Shown: positions 35,081 through 44,211, counted from the stretch's first letter. The stretch: 64,000 nucleotides of DNA from Clostridium_AD sp050717535 (GCF_050717535.1 NZ_JBOITM010000041.1:124001-188000); one strand, 5' to 3'. Program-made: numbers and translations. Notes: generated from the letters alone by a model not told the origin.

Positions 35081-36022
35081 ATGCGTATAGGGATTGATTT
35101 AGGTGGAACTAATATAGTTGTTGGTATAGTTACAAACGAAGGAGAAATAGTTATTAAAAAAAGTACACCAACATTAGTTGTAAGAGGGGCGGTAAAAATA
35201 ATAGAGGATATGGTGAATTTAATATATAAAACATTGGAAGTGTCCCATATACCTATGGAGGAAATTGAGCTCATTGGTATTGGTGTTCCAGGGCTTGTTG
35301 ACTATAAGAGTGGGTTAATAATAAAATGTGTAAATCTAGGTTGGGAGAATATAGATATATGCACGATACTTAAAGAGAAAACCGGGAAAAAAATTCTTAT
35401 AGATAATGATGCAAATGCTGCAGCTGGTGGAGAATTCCTTTTCGGAACAATGAAAAATCATTTAAATTCAGTTTTTATAACCTTAGGAACGGGTGTAGGT
35501 GGGGGAATAATTTTAAATGGTAAGTTACATAGAGGAATAAATGGATCTGCAGCAGAAATAGGACACATGATAGTAGGAAGTAATTTTTATGACTGTGCCT
35601 GTGGGAATAATGGATGTTTTGAAACATTTACTTCTGCTACAGCATTAATTAAGTATGCTAAAAAATTAATAAATGAAAATCCTCAACATACATTAATACT
35701 TGAAAATAATACTTTTGATGAAATTGATGCAAAAATAATTTTTGATTGTGCAAAGAAAGGCGACAAATTAGCTAATTTAGTTGTAGAAAGATTTGTTAAA
35801 TATTTTGCCATAGGAATCTGTAATATAGTAAACATTTTGGATGTATCAATGATAGGCATTGGCGGTGGAGTGTCTGCAGCAGGGGAGTTTTTTATGAAAC
35901 TACTAATAAGTGATATTAAAAAATACAAATTATTTAAAGAAATACCTGTTTGTTATATAAAAATCGCAGATTTAGGAAATGATGCTGGTATCATTGGAGC
36001 TGCAATGTTAGATAAATTATAG
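35081..36022 (+). CDS. glcK: ROK family glucokinase
   Basis: Phosphorylates glucose at the 6 position with ATP. The 313 residues carry the N-terminal phosphate motif IGIDLGGTNIVVG, catalytic Asp region IDNDANAAAGGEFLFG, TLGTGVGGGIILNGKL and the ROK zinc motif CACGNNGCFETFTSA. No helix-turn-helix precedes it, so it is a kinase and not a ROK repressor. A start at 35072 is open but overlaps the ribosome site AGGTGG; ATG 35081 is preferred. Confidence 0.92.
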   Translation: MRIGIDLGGTNIVVGIVTNEGEIVIKKSTPTLVVRGAVKIIEDMVNLIYKTLEVSHIPMEEIELIGIGVPGLVDYKSGLIIKCVNLGWENIDICTILKEKTGKKILIDNDANAAAGGEFLFGTMKNHLNSVFITLGTGVGGGIILNGKLHRGINGSAAEIGHMIVGSNFYDCACGNNGCFETFTSATALIKYAKKLINENPQHTLILENNTFDEIDAKIIFDCAKKGDKLANLVVERFVKYFAIGICNIVNILDVSMIGIGGGVSAAGEFFMKLLISDIKKYKLFKEIPVCYIKIADLGNDAGIIGAAMLDKL

Positions 36023-36039
36023 ATTTAATAATTAAAAAT

Positions 36040-36089
36040 AATCACTATGAAAATTTATTGATTAATTCAGGTTTCATGGTGATTTTATT
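36040..36089. terminator. Bidirectional terminator between glcK and the DUF4230 gene
   Basis: AATCACTATGAAA (36040-36052) pairs with TTTCATGGTGATT (36072-36084), with T/A runs on both sides. Confidence 0.85.
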
Positions 36090-36108
36090 ATATTTATCTG
36101 TTTGCCAC

Positions 36109-36720
36109 TTACTTGAGAACTATTGTTACATTTTCAAAACCCATATTTGATAATATGGTTTGTAAAAGTAATTTAGTATTACCGTTGGCTTCATCTAAAA
36201 ATTTTGTTTTTAACAAATAGGCTTCAGTCTTACTTTTCTCATCACTGATTTCATTTATCATGTCTTGCATACTAAGCTTATTAAACATTGAGGATTTCTC
36301 ATCATAAACAAACAAATCTTCATTATTTATTACATGGTCTAGAATTATAGCTTTTTTTAAAGTTATAGTGACACTTCCTTTGTTAACTACAATATCCAAA
36401 TCTTTTAAGTCTACACCAGCTTTAATATAGCCGCTGTATTTTATTAAAAAGGATTTTTCAGTAAAAGGGATAGAGAAATCTTTGAAAGTTTTACTATTTT
36501 TTAGAGATATTATATTAGAATAGCTATATTTTACTGTGGAAAGCTCAGAAACTTTGGATAATCTTTCTGCAATAATAGTAGAACTTATAGCATTATCACT
36601 ATTAAAATTGTGCATAATAGAATAAATCATTACTGTTATTATTGTAAAACTCAAAAGTATTATTAAAATAATAAGCTTATATTTGCCTTTTATTGATTTA
36701 CAGGATGATTTTAAATACAT
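36109..36720 (-). CDS. DUF4230 domain protein, membrane anchored
   Basis: A 203-residue protein with a short basic cytoplasmic start, one membrane helix (about 14-35, YKLIILIILLSFTIITVMIYSI) and an extracytoplasmic DUF4230 domain (SELSTVKYSYSNIISLKNSK; FLIKYSGYIKAGVDLKDL; LKTKFLDEANGNTKLLLQTILSNMGF). Function unknown. It is transcribed away from the hydrogenase-like operon. Confidence 0.82.
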   Translation of the reverse strand: MYLKSSCKSIKGKYKLIILIILLSFTIITVMIYSIMHNFNSDNAISSTIIAERLSKVSELSTVKYSYSNIISLKNSKTFKDFSIPFTEKSFLIKYSGYIKAGVDLKDLDIVVNKGSVTITLKKAIILDHVINNEDLFVYDEKSSMFNKLSMQDMINEISDEKSKTEAYLLKTKFLDEANGNTKLLLQTILSNMGFENVTIVLK

Positions 36721-36914
36721 ACTGAAACAACTCCTTATAATATTTAACTACATAAAAATCATTGTTAAAGTATATTCATTGAATAAAGATAAAATGACAA
36801 TTATAGGTTTAGCGCAAAGCTATTTTAATCAATAGTTTAGGGGTATTATCCTGGATGCAAATAAATTATGGTAGTATAGACTAGAATTTTACACAAACAA
36901 TTGACGTAAATTAG

Positions 36915-36943
36915 TTGTGAACATACGTAAAATAAGGTATACT
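36915..36943 (+). promoter_or_regulatory. Promoter of the hydrogenase-like operon
   Basis: TTGTGA (36915-36920), 17-bp spacer, TATACT (36938-36943). It is the best match upstream of 37060. The preceding stretch 36721-36914 has no gene; see the note on a GCGCAAAGC element. Confidence 0.6.
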
Positions 36944-36960
36944 ATATAAGTGCCACATTT

Positions 36961-37065
36961 CAACATTCGAATGATAACTAAATATAGCTAGAAGTTGACA
37001 ATACCTGTTGTATTCCAACATTCGAATAATAACTAAATATAACTAGGAGCTGATAATACGTGTTA
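36961..37065 (+). repeat. Imperfect 55-bp tandem duplication at the operon start
   Basis: Copy 1 begins CAACATTCGAATGATAACTA at 36961 and copy 2 begins CAACATTCGAATAATAACTA at 37016; about 50 bp align with a handful of substitutions. Copy 2 contains the Shine-Dalgarno AGGAG (37044-37048) and the GTG start at 37060; in copy 1 the matching bases are AGAAG and CTG. Confidence 0.9.
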
Positions 37066-38835
37066 CCTTTAATTAATAATCAAATAGATTGGCTTTCAAT
37101 ATACTTCGCATTTATTATAATCTTAGTATTTATTCCAGTGGCAATTTACACCAAAGGCTACGTAATGGAGTATAAAAAACATTACTCAGTAAAATACATG
37201 TTGTCATTAATTATTTTATTTGTGGTTTCAATGATAGGAGTTGTACTTTCTGATAATGCAATAAATTTCCTTGTATTTTGGGAAATTATGTCTATATCTT
37301 CATTTTTCCTAGTGATTTACGAATACTTAAATAAGGAAAGCTTGAAAGCTGGTATATTTTATTTTGTTATGACTCATATAAGCGGACTTTTTTTGATGAT
37401 AATGTTTGCACTGTTGTATAAATACACTGGTAGCTTCGAGTTTAAAGAGATTCTTAAGGTTTCGGTGAATTTTTCACCAAAACAACAGTACATTATATTT
37501 ATACTTGCACTATTTGGATTTGGTGCAAAGATGGGCATTGTTCCACTTCATGCATGGCTTCCTAAGGCTCATCCAGCAGCACCCTCCAACGTTTCAGCTT
37601 TGATGTCAGGGGTAATGCTGAAGGTTGCACTATATGGTTTTATAAGAGTAACGTTTGTTTTTTTGGGAAACATGCCAATACTGTGTGGAGTTATAGTACT
37701 GGTAATTGGAACTATTACTGCGATATATTCAATTTTAAATGCACTATTACAAAATAATATTAAAAAATTATTGGCATATTCTAGTGCGGAAAACATCGGA
37801 CTTATTTTTGCAACCCTTGGAATATCAATGATAGCTATGAATTATAATTTGAAAATGTTAGCTTCTTTAGCACTAACAGCAGCATTACTTCATTGCTTGA
37901 ATCATGCGATTTTTAAAAGCCTTCTGTTTTTAAATGCAGGAAGTGTATTGTATGCAACAGGTACTAAAAATATGGATGAACTTGGTGGACTGAGCAAAAG
38001 AATGAAGTTCACTGCAATCTGTGCATTTATTGGGACCTGCGCTATTTCAGCAGTACCACCATTTAATGGCTTTGCAAGCGAAATTCTTATACTAAGAAGT
38101 TTCATTGAAGCAATAACTAAGGTAAGTAATATTTGGGTTATAATATTGATTTTTAGTTGTGCCATTATTGTAGCATTAACAAGTGGAGCGGCTTTTTATG
38201 CATCTGTAAAATCTTTTGGAATTACTTTTCTTGGAAAGCCAAGAACTGAGAAAGCAGAGAATGTAAAAACCATTCCATTGTCTATGAATATAGGGCAAGG
38301 GTTACTCGCTGTTCTTGCTATAGTTACTGGTATATTTTCACCATTTATAATAAGGGAGATATCCTATTATACTAATAATTTATTAGAAATCAGTGAAAAA
38401 AGTCTTAGTTTTAAAAATGAAACTGAGATAATAGTATTCACAATAATATTAATTTGTATCACATTTATCTTATATATGTTTAATAAAATAAATTCATCAA
38501 ACAAAAAACAAGAGATTAGTGATACTTGGGCTTGTGGATACACCCAGGATAAACCTTATATTCAGTACACTGGAAGTGGATTTGTTCAGCCGGCAGCAAA
38601 GTTTTTTGGGCCTATTGCAAATTATGAAAAGAAAATAAATTTAAAAGAGACTATTCATATAAGTCAAAAGACTAGTGATATAGTAGAAAACCATTTATAT
38701 AAAAGTAGTATAAAAATAGTTGATTTTTTAACAAGAAAAATAATTGAAATTAACTATGGAAAAGTTCAAACACATATTTCTTACATCTTTATATCATTAA
38801 TAATTGCACTTGTTTTGGTTTTGAAATTTGTGTAA
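37060..38835 (+). CDS. HyfB-like proton-antiporter-type subunit (NuoL/Mrp family)
   Basis: Large membrane subunit of the hydrogenase-like complex, 591 residues with roughly 14 hydrophobic helices. Antiporter-core signatures include FLVFWEIMSISSFFLVIYEY, MGIVPLHAWLPKAHPAAPSNVSALMSGVMLKVALYG and IKKLLAYSSAENIGLIFATLG. The C-terminal part DTWACGYTQDKPYIQYTGSG-FVQPA matches HyfB/HycC rather than NuoL. Such subunits move protons or Na+ across the membrane. GTG start at 37060 inside the second repeat copy. First gene of six with spacings near 11 bp. Confidence 0.9.
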   Translation: MLPLINNQIDWLSIYFAFIIILVFIPVAIYTKGYVMEYKKHYSVKYMLSLIILFVVSMIGVVLSDNAINFLVFWEIMSISSFFLVIYEYLNKESLKAGIFYFVMTHISGLFLMIMFALLYKYTGSFEFKEILKVSVNFSPKQQYIIFILALFGFGAKMGIVPLHAWLPKAHPAAPSNVSALMSGVMLKVALYGFIRVTFVFLGNMPILCGVIVLVIGTITAIYSILNALLQNNIKKLLAYSSAENIGLIFATLGISMIAMNYNLKMLASLALTAALLHCLNHAIFKSLLFLNAGSVLYATGTKNMDELGGLSKRMKFTAICAFIGTCAISAVPPFNGFASEILILRSFIEAITKVSNIWVIILIFSCAIIVALTSGAAFYASVKSFGITFLGKPRTEKAENVKTIPLSMNIGQGLLAVLAIVTGIFSPFIIREISYYTNNLLEISEKSLSFKNETEIIVFTIILICITFILYMFNKINSSNKKQEISDTWACGYTQDKPYIQYTGSGFVQPAAKFFGPIANYEKKINLKETIHISQKTSDIVENHLYKSSIKIVDFLTRKIIEINYGKVQTHISYIFISLIIALVLVLKFV

Positions 38836-38847
38836 GGAGGCATTCAT

Positions 38848-39777
38848 TTGAAATATAATTTAATTTATTTTATTCAAAGTATAATGGTTATAATCTTATC
38901 ACCATTATTTGTAGGAATCTTAAAAAAGATGAAGGCAACGCTTAGGGGATATAAAGGTTCATCTATTATTCAACCGTATTATGATTTGTGCAAACTATTA
39001 AAAAAAGGAAGAATTATATCAAATAGAAGTTCCTTTATAACAACTATTGGTCCAATAGTCATACTTGCCGCTACAATAACTACAGCTTTTTTCATACCGG
39101 TTTTTTATACAACCATGGGAAAGTCTATAGGAAACATATTTATCCTTATGTTTGCATTTGCAATAGTTAAAATTTTTACAGTGCTGATTGGACTTGATAG
39201 TGCAAGTACATTTGGTGGAATGGGATCAAGTAGAGAAGCGTTTATCTCAATGATGGCAGAACCACTAATGTTATTTTTAATAACTTTTTTGTACATAGAA
39301 ACAAAGGATTTTAATGTTTTTCATATTTCCTTTATTAATAGCAATATTGTGCATTTTCATATGGAACATTATATTGCCATGATAACTTTTATTATTTGTA
39401 TACTTGCTGAAAATGCAAGAATACCTTTTGATAATCCAGAAACACATCTGGAACTTACAATGATGCATGAAGCGATGATTTTAGATTTATCAGGTAGTGA
39501 TTTAGCATATGTTGAACTATCTTCCTATATTAAGCTAATTGTATATTTGATTATTTTAATTAATTGTTATATTCCTATGGGAATTGCAACAACACTTACA
39601 GTGTCAGCGGTGTTTATAGGCTTTTTAATTTTTATAATTAAACTTTTAGTTTGCTTACTAGGAATTGCTATTATTGAAACAACTTTTGCTAAATCTAGAT
39701 TATTCAGAGGAGCAGAGATTTTTCCAGCTACCATAGCACTGGGTATTGTAGCAATTACTTTAATTTATATTTTATAA
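38848..39777 (+). CDS. HyfC/HycD-like membrane subunit (NuoH family)
   Basis: Membrane subunit that links the peripheral arm to the ion-pumping arm, 309 residues with about eight helices. Family marks: RGYKGSSIIQPYYDLCKLLKKG near 31, GMGSSREAFISMMAEP and ENARIPFDNPETHLELTMMHEAMILDLSG, which is the HyfC/HycD form of the quinone-cavity loop. The start is TTG at 38848, 7 bases after AAGGAGG. Confidence 0.92.
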   Translation: MKYNLIYFIQSIMVIILSPLFVGILKKMKATLRGYKGSSIIQPYYDLCKLLKKGRIISNRSSFITTIGPIVILAATITTAFFIPVFYTTMGKSIGNIFILMFAFAIVKIFTVLIGLDSASTFGGMGSSREAFISMMAEPLMLFLITFLYIETKDFNVFHISFINSNIVHFHMEHYIAMITFIICILAENARIPFDNPETHLELTMMHEAMILDLSGSDLAYVELSSYIKLIVYLIILINCYIPMGIATTLTVSAVFIGFLIFIIKLLVCLLGIAIIETTFAKSRLFRGAEIFPATIALGIVAITLIYIL

Positions 39778-39788
39778 GGAGAAAGATT

Positions 39789-40400
39789 ATGATAGAGGCT
39801 TTACTTACAATTATATTAATCTCTAGCATTTATATGTCTGGAGTTAGAAGAATAAAACTCCTAACAGGAGGATTTAAATTTCAGTCTGCAGCTATTGGGC
39901 TCATAGCTTTAAAGCTTGGTTATGATACAGGAGAAATGCATTATTATATTTTAGCATTTTTAACAATAATAACAAAAGTTATTATAATACCACTAATAAT
40001 AAATAAATCTGTAAAGAAATTAAAGATAAATAGAGAAATGGAGTTAATGGTTAATGCTTTTAATTCTTATATTTTAACTGGAACAGGGATAATGATAGCA
40101 TTTGCTCTTTTAAACAAAAGCCAAAACAATTTTATAAAGACTGGAATTGCTCTGTTTATTATAGGAGTTTTACTCATGGTAGCAAGAAAAAAAGCTATTA
40201 CGCAAATGATAGGATTTTTAATCTTTGAAAATGGTATTGTACTTTTTGAAATATCATTAACTAAGATGTCTATAATGATTGAGGCCGGTATAGTTTTTGA
40301 AGGCCTAATGTTAGCACTTATTATGGGGATAATGATTTTTCATATAAATAAAACTTTTGATTCAATAAATACAGACTTATTTGAAAATCTAAAGGAATAG
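39789..40400 (+). CDS. HyfE-like membrane subunit (NuoK family)
   Basis: A 203-residue membrane protein with about six helices, related to hydrogenase-4 component E, whose C-terminal half is NuoK-like. Visible features: RRIKLLTGGFKFQSAAIGLIALKLG and GFLIFENGIVLFEISLTKMSIMIEAGIVFEGLMLALIMG, with conserved acidic residues (E in FENG and in IEAG) inside helices as in NuoK. ATG 39789 follows AAGGAG. Confidence 0.88.
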   Translation: MIEALLTIILISSIYMSGVRRIKLLTGGFKFQSAAIGLIALKLGYDTGEMHYYILAFLTIITKVIIIPLIINKSVKKLKINREMELMVNAFNSYILTGTGIMIAFALLNKSQNNFIKTGIALFIIGVLLMVARKKAITQMIGFLIFENGIVLFEISLTKMSIMIEAGIVFEGLMLALIMGIMIFHINKTFDSINTDLFENLKE

Positions 40401-40411
40401 TTGGTGAAATA

Positions 40412-41872
40412 ATGTATATTGTACTACTCGGTATTTTGTTCTTAGTTATGATAGTGACTCCACTAATTTTTAAAAATATAAAAATTAGTGGATTAATAAC
40501 AATACTTGGATCTATATTAGTTTTAGGTGTTGTACTAAAAATTATTATTCGTCTTTATGACGGCGGCTCTCTTAGTTATTTTAATAAATTTTTCTATATT
40601 GATAGCTTAAGTATAGTACAGCTATTTATTATAGCTAGTATAAATATAATTGTAAGTATTTATTCATATAGATATATTGCAAATGAGATAGAGGAGGAAA
40701 TGATTTCAAATAAAAGAGGTAAATTATATTATTTTCTATTTAATTTTTTTGTATTTTTCATGATGTTTATTGCATTAACAAATAATATTGTAGCAATGTG
40801 GATTGGACTTGAAGGAACAACACTTACAACTGCATTCTTGATTGGGTTTAATATTAATAAAAATTCCTTGGAATCTGCTTGGAAGTATATTATTATTTGT
40901 TCAATTGGGATAGGTATTGGTTTAATCGGTATACTTATTTTTGTTAATTCTTATAGTAATCAAGATGCCAGCCAGATACTTAATTGGTCTTATCTTGTGA
41001 AAAATTCAAATGCACAAAATACTTATGCTATTAAAATAGCTTTTACGTTAATATTTGTAGGAATTGGAACAAAAGCAGGTCTGGCACCTATGCATACATG
41101 GCTTCCAGATGCCCATAGTGAATCACCATCGCCAGTTAGTGCCATGATGTCTGGGGTTCTTTTGAATCTTGCACTCTATGTTATTCTAAGATTCTATATA
41201 ATAATAAAACATATACCAGGTCTTGTTAACACCAAGTGGTTGTTTATAGTTTTTGGTTGTGTGTCACTTATAGTTTCATCTTTTAGTATTTTAAGGCAAA
41301 CTAACTACAAAAGGCTACTTGCATTTTCGTCTGTTGAAAATATTGGAATTATAGCCTTGGGGCTTGGAATTGGAACTAAAATTGCAGTGTTTGGTGCATT
41401 ATTACATTCATTAGTTCATGCCTTTGGAAAGTCTCTTTTGTTTTTAACTGCAGGAAATATACTAAGTGCATATAAAACAAAGCGTATAGATAAAATTAAT
41501 GCACTAATAAAAACTATGCCAATAAATGCGGTATTTCTTATTTTAGGAATGCTTGTTATTACTGGAGCACCACCGTTTCCAGCTTTCTTTAGTGAATATT
41601 ACATAATTGTAGGAACTGTTGAAACAGGGAATTATTTTATTACTGCACTTTATAGTTTTTGTTTGCTATTAGTTTTTGCCGGATTTTTAAAAGTGTTTAT
41701 TAAGATAGTTTTTAATAATGAACCTGGCGTTAAGTATGTTAAAATTGAAGAAGACAAAGAAAATATATTGCCACTGGTTTTATGTTTTGTTTCAATTATT
41801 ATTATGAGTTTATTTATGAATGGTTATTTGTCTAATATGATAAATAATGCAGTTTCAATTATTTGTAATTAG
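40412..41872 (+). CDS. HyfF-like proton-antiporter-type subunit (NuoM/N family)
   Basis: Second antiporter-type subunit, 486 residues and about 14 helices. Signatures: MWIGLEGTTLTTAFLIGF, KAGLAPMHTWLPDAHSESPSPVSAMMSGVLLNLALY and YKRLLAFSSVENIGIIALGLGIG, then HSLVHAFGKSLLFLTAGNI. With the 37060 subunit the complex has two ion channels in the membrane arm, as in HyfB plus HyfF. Start ATG 40412 with a modest ribosome site (GGTGA). Confidence 0.9.
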   Translation: MYIVLLGILFLVMIVTPLIFKNIKISGLITILGSILVLGVVLKIIIRLYDGGSLSYFNKFFYIDSLSIVQLFIIASINIIVSIYSYRYIANEIEEEMISNKRGKLYYFLFNFFVFFMMFIALTNNIVAMWIGLEGTTLTTAFLIGFNINKNSLESAWKYIIICSIGIGIGLIGILIFVNSYSNQDASQILNWSYLVKNSNAQNTYAIKIAFTLIFVGIGTKAGLAPMHTWLPDAHSESPSPVSAMMSGVLLNLALYVILRFYIIIKHIPGLVNTKWLFIVFGCVSLIVSSFSILRQTNYKRLLAFSSVENIGIIALGLGIGTKIAVFGALLHSLVHAFGKSLLFLTAGNILSAYKTKRIDKINALIKTMPINAVFLILGMLVITGAPPFPAFFSEYYIIVGTVETGNYFITALYSFCLLLVFAGFLKVFIKIVFNNEPGVKYVKIEEDKENILPLVLCFVSIIIMSLFMNGYLSNMINNAVSIICN

Positions 41873-41883
41873 GAAGTGAAAAT

Positions 41884-43320
41884 ATGAAAATAGAAGATAC
41901 TATAAATAGTTTAAATGAATTGAATTTTGATTTGAAATATGAAGTTAAGAATGGTAATGAGTTGTACGTTAGGATAAAAGCAGAGCAAATTAGAAAGATT
42001 GCTTTGATTTGTATTGATGTTTTTAAATTTAATTATATTTGTGAATTTTCCGTTTCAGGAAAAGAACGTGTAATAAATTGTGTGTTTTCAAACAGTAAGC
42101 AAGGGTATTATGTAATATGGAGCTATATTACTGAAAACTTGCCTGTTCCTCTTGAAAATTTAATTTATCAAAGTAGATTATTTCAAAGAGAAATTAATAG
42201 TGATTTTGATTATAAGGTTAAGGAAGTTTCAGGTACTGATGCTTATCAGGTTGCAGTAGGACCTGTTCATGCAGGAATAATCGAACCAGGTCATTTTAGG
42301 TTTAGTGTTATGGGAGAACCTATAGAAAACCTTGAGATAAGACTTATGTACAAACATAGAGGAATAGAAAAGCTTTGCACTAATATAAATGCAAATTTAT
42401 TAAATCTTATGTTTGAAAGAGTGTCAGGTGAATCAACAGTAGCTTATGGTGAAGCTTATGCTATTCTTGTAGAAAAGATCTTAAATAAAGACAATAGTGT
42501 GGAAATTAAAGCCCTTAGAATTGTTCTTTTAGAACTTGAAAGAATGTATAATTATATGGATGATTTAGGCGGTGTTGCTAATGATATAGGGTATAGTTAT
42601 GTAGCCAAAAAATTCAGTTATTTTTCAGAAATTATTCATCAGTTATGCGAAAGAGTAAGTGGAAGCAGGTTTATGAGAAATGCTATTGTTCCACTTGGAA
42701 TAAATATTGATTTTAATGAAGAGAAGAAGAAAGATATTATTGAAACACTAGAAAGTCTTAAAACTCGGGTAAATAGTATAATTAAAATGAGTTTAAATGC
42801 AGTTTCTTTTTTAGATAGGGTAGAAGATACAGGAATGGTAAGTACTGCGATGGCTAAAAAGTTTTGTATGACTGGCGTGGTAGGAAGAGCTAGCAATTTA
42901 AAATATGATGTTAGAACAAAATTTCCATATGAACTATACAAAGAGATAAAAAAACATATAAATACAGAAACAAAAGGTGGAGTTTTTGAAAGATATAAAT
43001 TGAAAGCCTCTGAACTTAATGATGCTTTTGATTTTATAGAAAAAGCACTAACATATATTGATAAAGATATTAAAAGAGATAAACAAGAAATTTGTTTAGA
43101 AGAGGGATTAGAGGGAATAGTTTCAGTTGAAACTGTAAAGGGAGAATTGGTTGTTTATGGTTTAACGGGAAGTGAAAATAAATTCAGTAAAATTTATTTT
43201 AAAACTCCGTCCTTTACTAATTGGACGGGGATGACCGAAGCGGTTCTTGGAGAAATTATACCTGATTTTCCTCTTATTAACAAAAGCTTTAATATGTCTT
43301 ATTCTGAAAATGATAGATAG
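41884..43320 (+). CDS. Hydrogenase-like large subunit without Ni-binding cysteines (Ehr-type)
   Basis: A 478-residue fusion of a NuoC-like N-terminal domain (about 1-115) and a NuoD/HycE-like domain. The family frame is clear: GPVHAGIIEPGHFRFSVMGEP, MYKHRGIEKL and the C-terminal IIPDFPLINKSF. True [NiFe] hydrogenases hold nickel by CGxC and DPCxxC. Here the first motif is R179-V-S181-G-E-S184 and the last is N470-M-S472-Y-S-E475, so all four cysteines are Ser, Ser, Ser and Glu. No Ni site can form, and the protein should not evolve or oxidise H2. The normal C-terminal maturation peptide is also absent: the protein stops 3 residues after the motif. This matches the energy-converting-hydrogenase-related (Ehr) group. 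Confidence 0.9.
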   Translation: MKIEDTINSLNELNFDLKYEVKNGNELYVRIKAEQIRKIALICIDVFKFNYICEFSVSGKERVINCVFSNSKQGYYVIWSYITENLPVPLENLIYQSRLFQREINSDFDYKVKEVSGTDAYQVAVGPVHAGIIEPGHFRFSVMGEPIENLEIRLMYKHRGIEKLCTNINANLLNLMFERVSGESTVAYGEAYAILVEKILNKDNSVEIKALRIVLLELERMYNYMDDLGGVANDIGYSYVAKKFSYFSEIIHQLCERVSGSRFMRNAIVPLGINIDFNEEKKKDIIETLESLKTRVNSIIKMSLNAVSFLDRVEDTGMVSTAMAKKFCMTGVVGRASNLKYDVRTKFPYELYKEIKKHINTETKGGVFERYKLKASELNDAFDFIEKALTYIDKDIKRDKQEICLEEGLEGIVSVETVKGELVVYGLTGSENKFSKIYFKTPSFTNWTGMTEAVLGEIIPDFPLINKSFNMSYSENDR

Positions 43321-43331
43321 GGAGTATTAAA

Positions 43332-44054
43332 ATGAATAATATATTTGATAGAATAAAATATGGAACTGAAACAATAAAAGATCCACTTAATAATAATAAA
43401 TTTTCTTATGGAAAAATAATTGCCAGTGAAAATACATGTGATAACTGTGGAGTATGTTTGAGTGTATGTCCTGTAGATGCTATAAAGATAAATACTAGTG
43501 TAAATGGTGATAATATAATAAGCATAGATAGCAAAAAATGTATTTACTGTAGAAATTGTGTTGATATATGTCCAAAATCTGTTTTGAAAATGACATCTGA
43601 TTATAAGATGGCAGAATTAGAGTTTGCAGGCGACAAACTAAGGGAAAAAATTTATAGTGTTTATAAGAAATCACTAGTACTCAGAGTAGTAGATACTGGC
43701 TCTTGTAATGCTTGTTTGTCAGAACTTAGCGCACTTCATAATACTTTTTATGATGTTTCAAGATTTGGAATTAGTGTAGTTCCTTCACCAAGACATGCAG
43801 ATGGACTGGTGGTAACTGGCACAGTTACTAAAAATATGAAAGAAGCTCTTCTAAAGACTTACCACGCAATGGCTGAACCTAGAATAGTTATAGCTGTTGG
43901 TAGTTGTGCATATGATGGAGGAATTTTTAAAGGAGGCGCGGGAGTCTATGATGTGCTTAAGAATATATTGCCTGTAGACTTGGTAATTCCAGGTTGCCCA
44001 CCTTCTCCACAAGCAATTGTTTTTGGTCTTCTTAAATTAATGGAGAAGATTTAA
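43332..44054 (+). CDS. Ferredoxin-fused hydrogenase-like small subunit (HyfH + HyfI/NuoB type)
   Basis: A 240-residue fusion. Residues about 30-85 hold two [4Fe-4S] ferredoxin motifs, C36-x2-C39-x2-C42-x3-C46 and C70-x2-C73-x2-C76-x3-C80. Residues about 115-240 are the NuoB/HycG domain with proximal-cluster ligands C125 and C128 (GSCNAC), C192 (GSCAYDGG) and C222 (PGCPPSPQ). All twelve cysteines are kept, in contrast to the large subunit. In E. coli hydrogenases 3 and 4 the two parts are separate proteins. It should accept electrons from soluble ferredoxin. Last gene of the operon. Confidence 0.9.
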   Translation: MNNIFDRIKYGTETIKDPLNNNKFSYGKIIASENTCDNCGVCLSVCPVDAIKINTSVNGDNIISIDSKKCIYCRNCVDICPKSVLKMTSDYKMAELEFAGDKLREKIYSVYKKSLVLRVVDTGSCNACLSELSALHNTFYDVSRFGISVVPSPRHADGLVVTGTVTKNMKEALLKTYHAMAEPRIVIAVGSCAYDGGIFKGGAGVYDVLKNILPVDLVIPGCPPSPQAIVFGLLKLMEKI

Positions 44055-44079
44055 AAAAAGATCAAAATTTAATATAGGT

Positions 44080-44130
44080 AAAAGATTATACGGTAATTGT
44101 AAAGACGGTTACTATATAATCTTTTTTATT
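44080..44130 (+). terminator. Terminator of the hydrogenase-like operon
   Basis: AAAAGATTATA (44080-44090) pairs with TATAATCTTTT (44115-44125), with inner GTAA/TTAC, then TTTATTT. Confidence 0.85.
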
Positions 44131-44211
44131 TACTCACTATTATTTATTTGAGTTTGCTAATATATGTTCTAAGTATAATTATAAAATTTATTTTTATACC
44201 ATAATTTTATG

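Noticed and set aside
36961..37065. CRISPR or transposon terminal repeats
   Set aside because: Only two direct copies in tandem, with no spacers, no transposase and no inverted ends.
41884..43320. Active [NiFe] hydrogenase
   Set aside because: None of the four nickel-binding cysteines is present.
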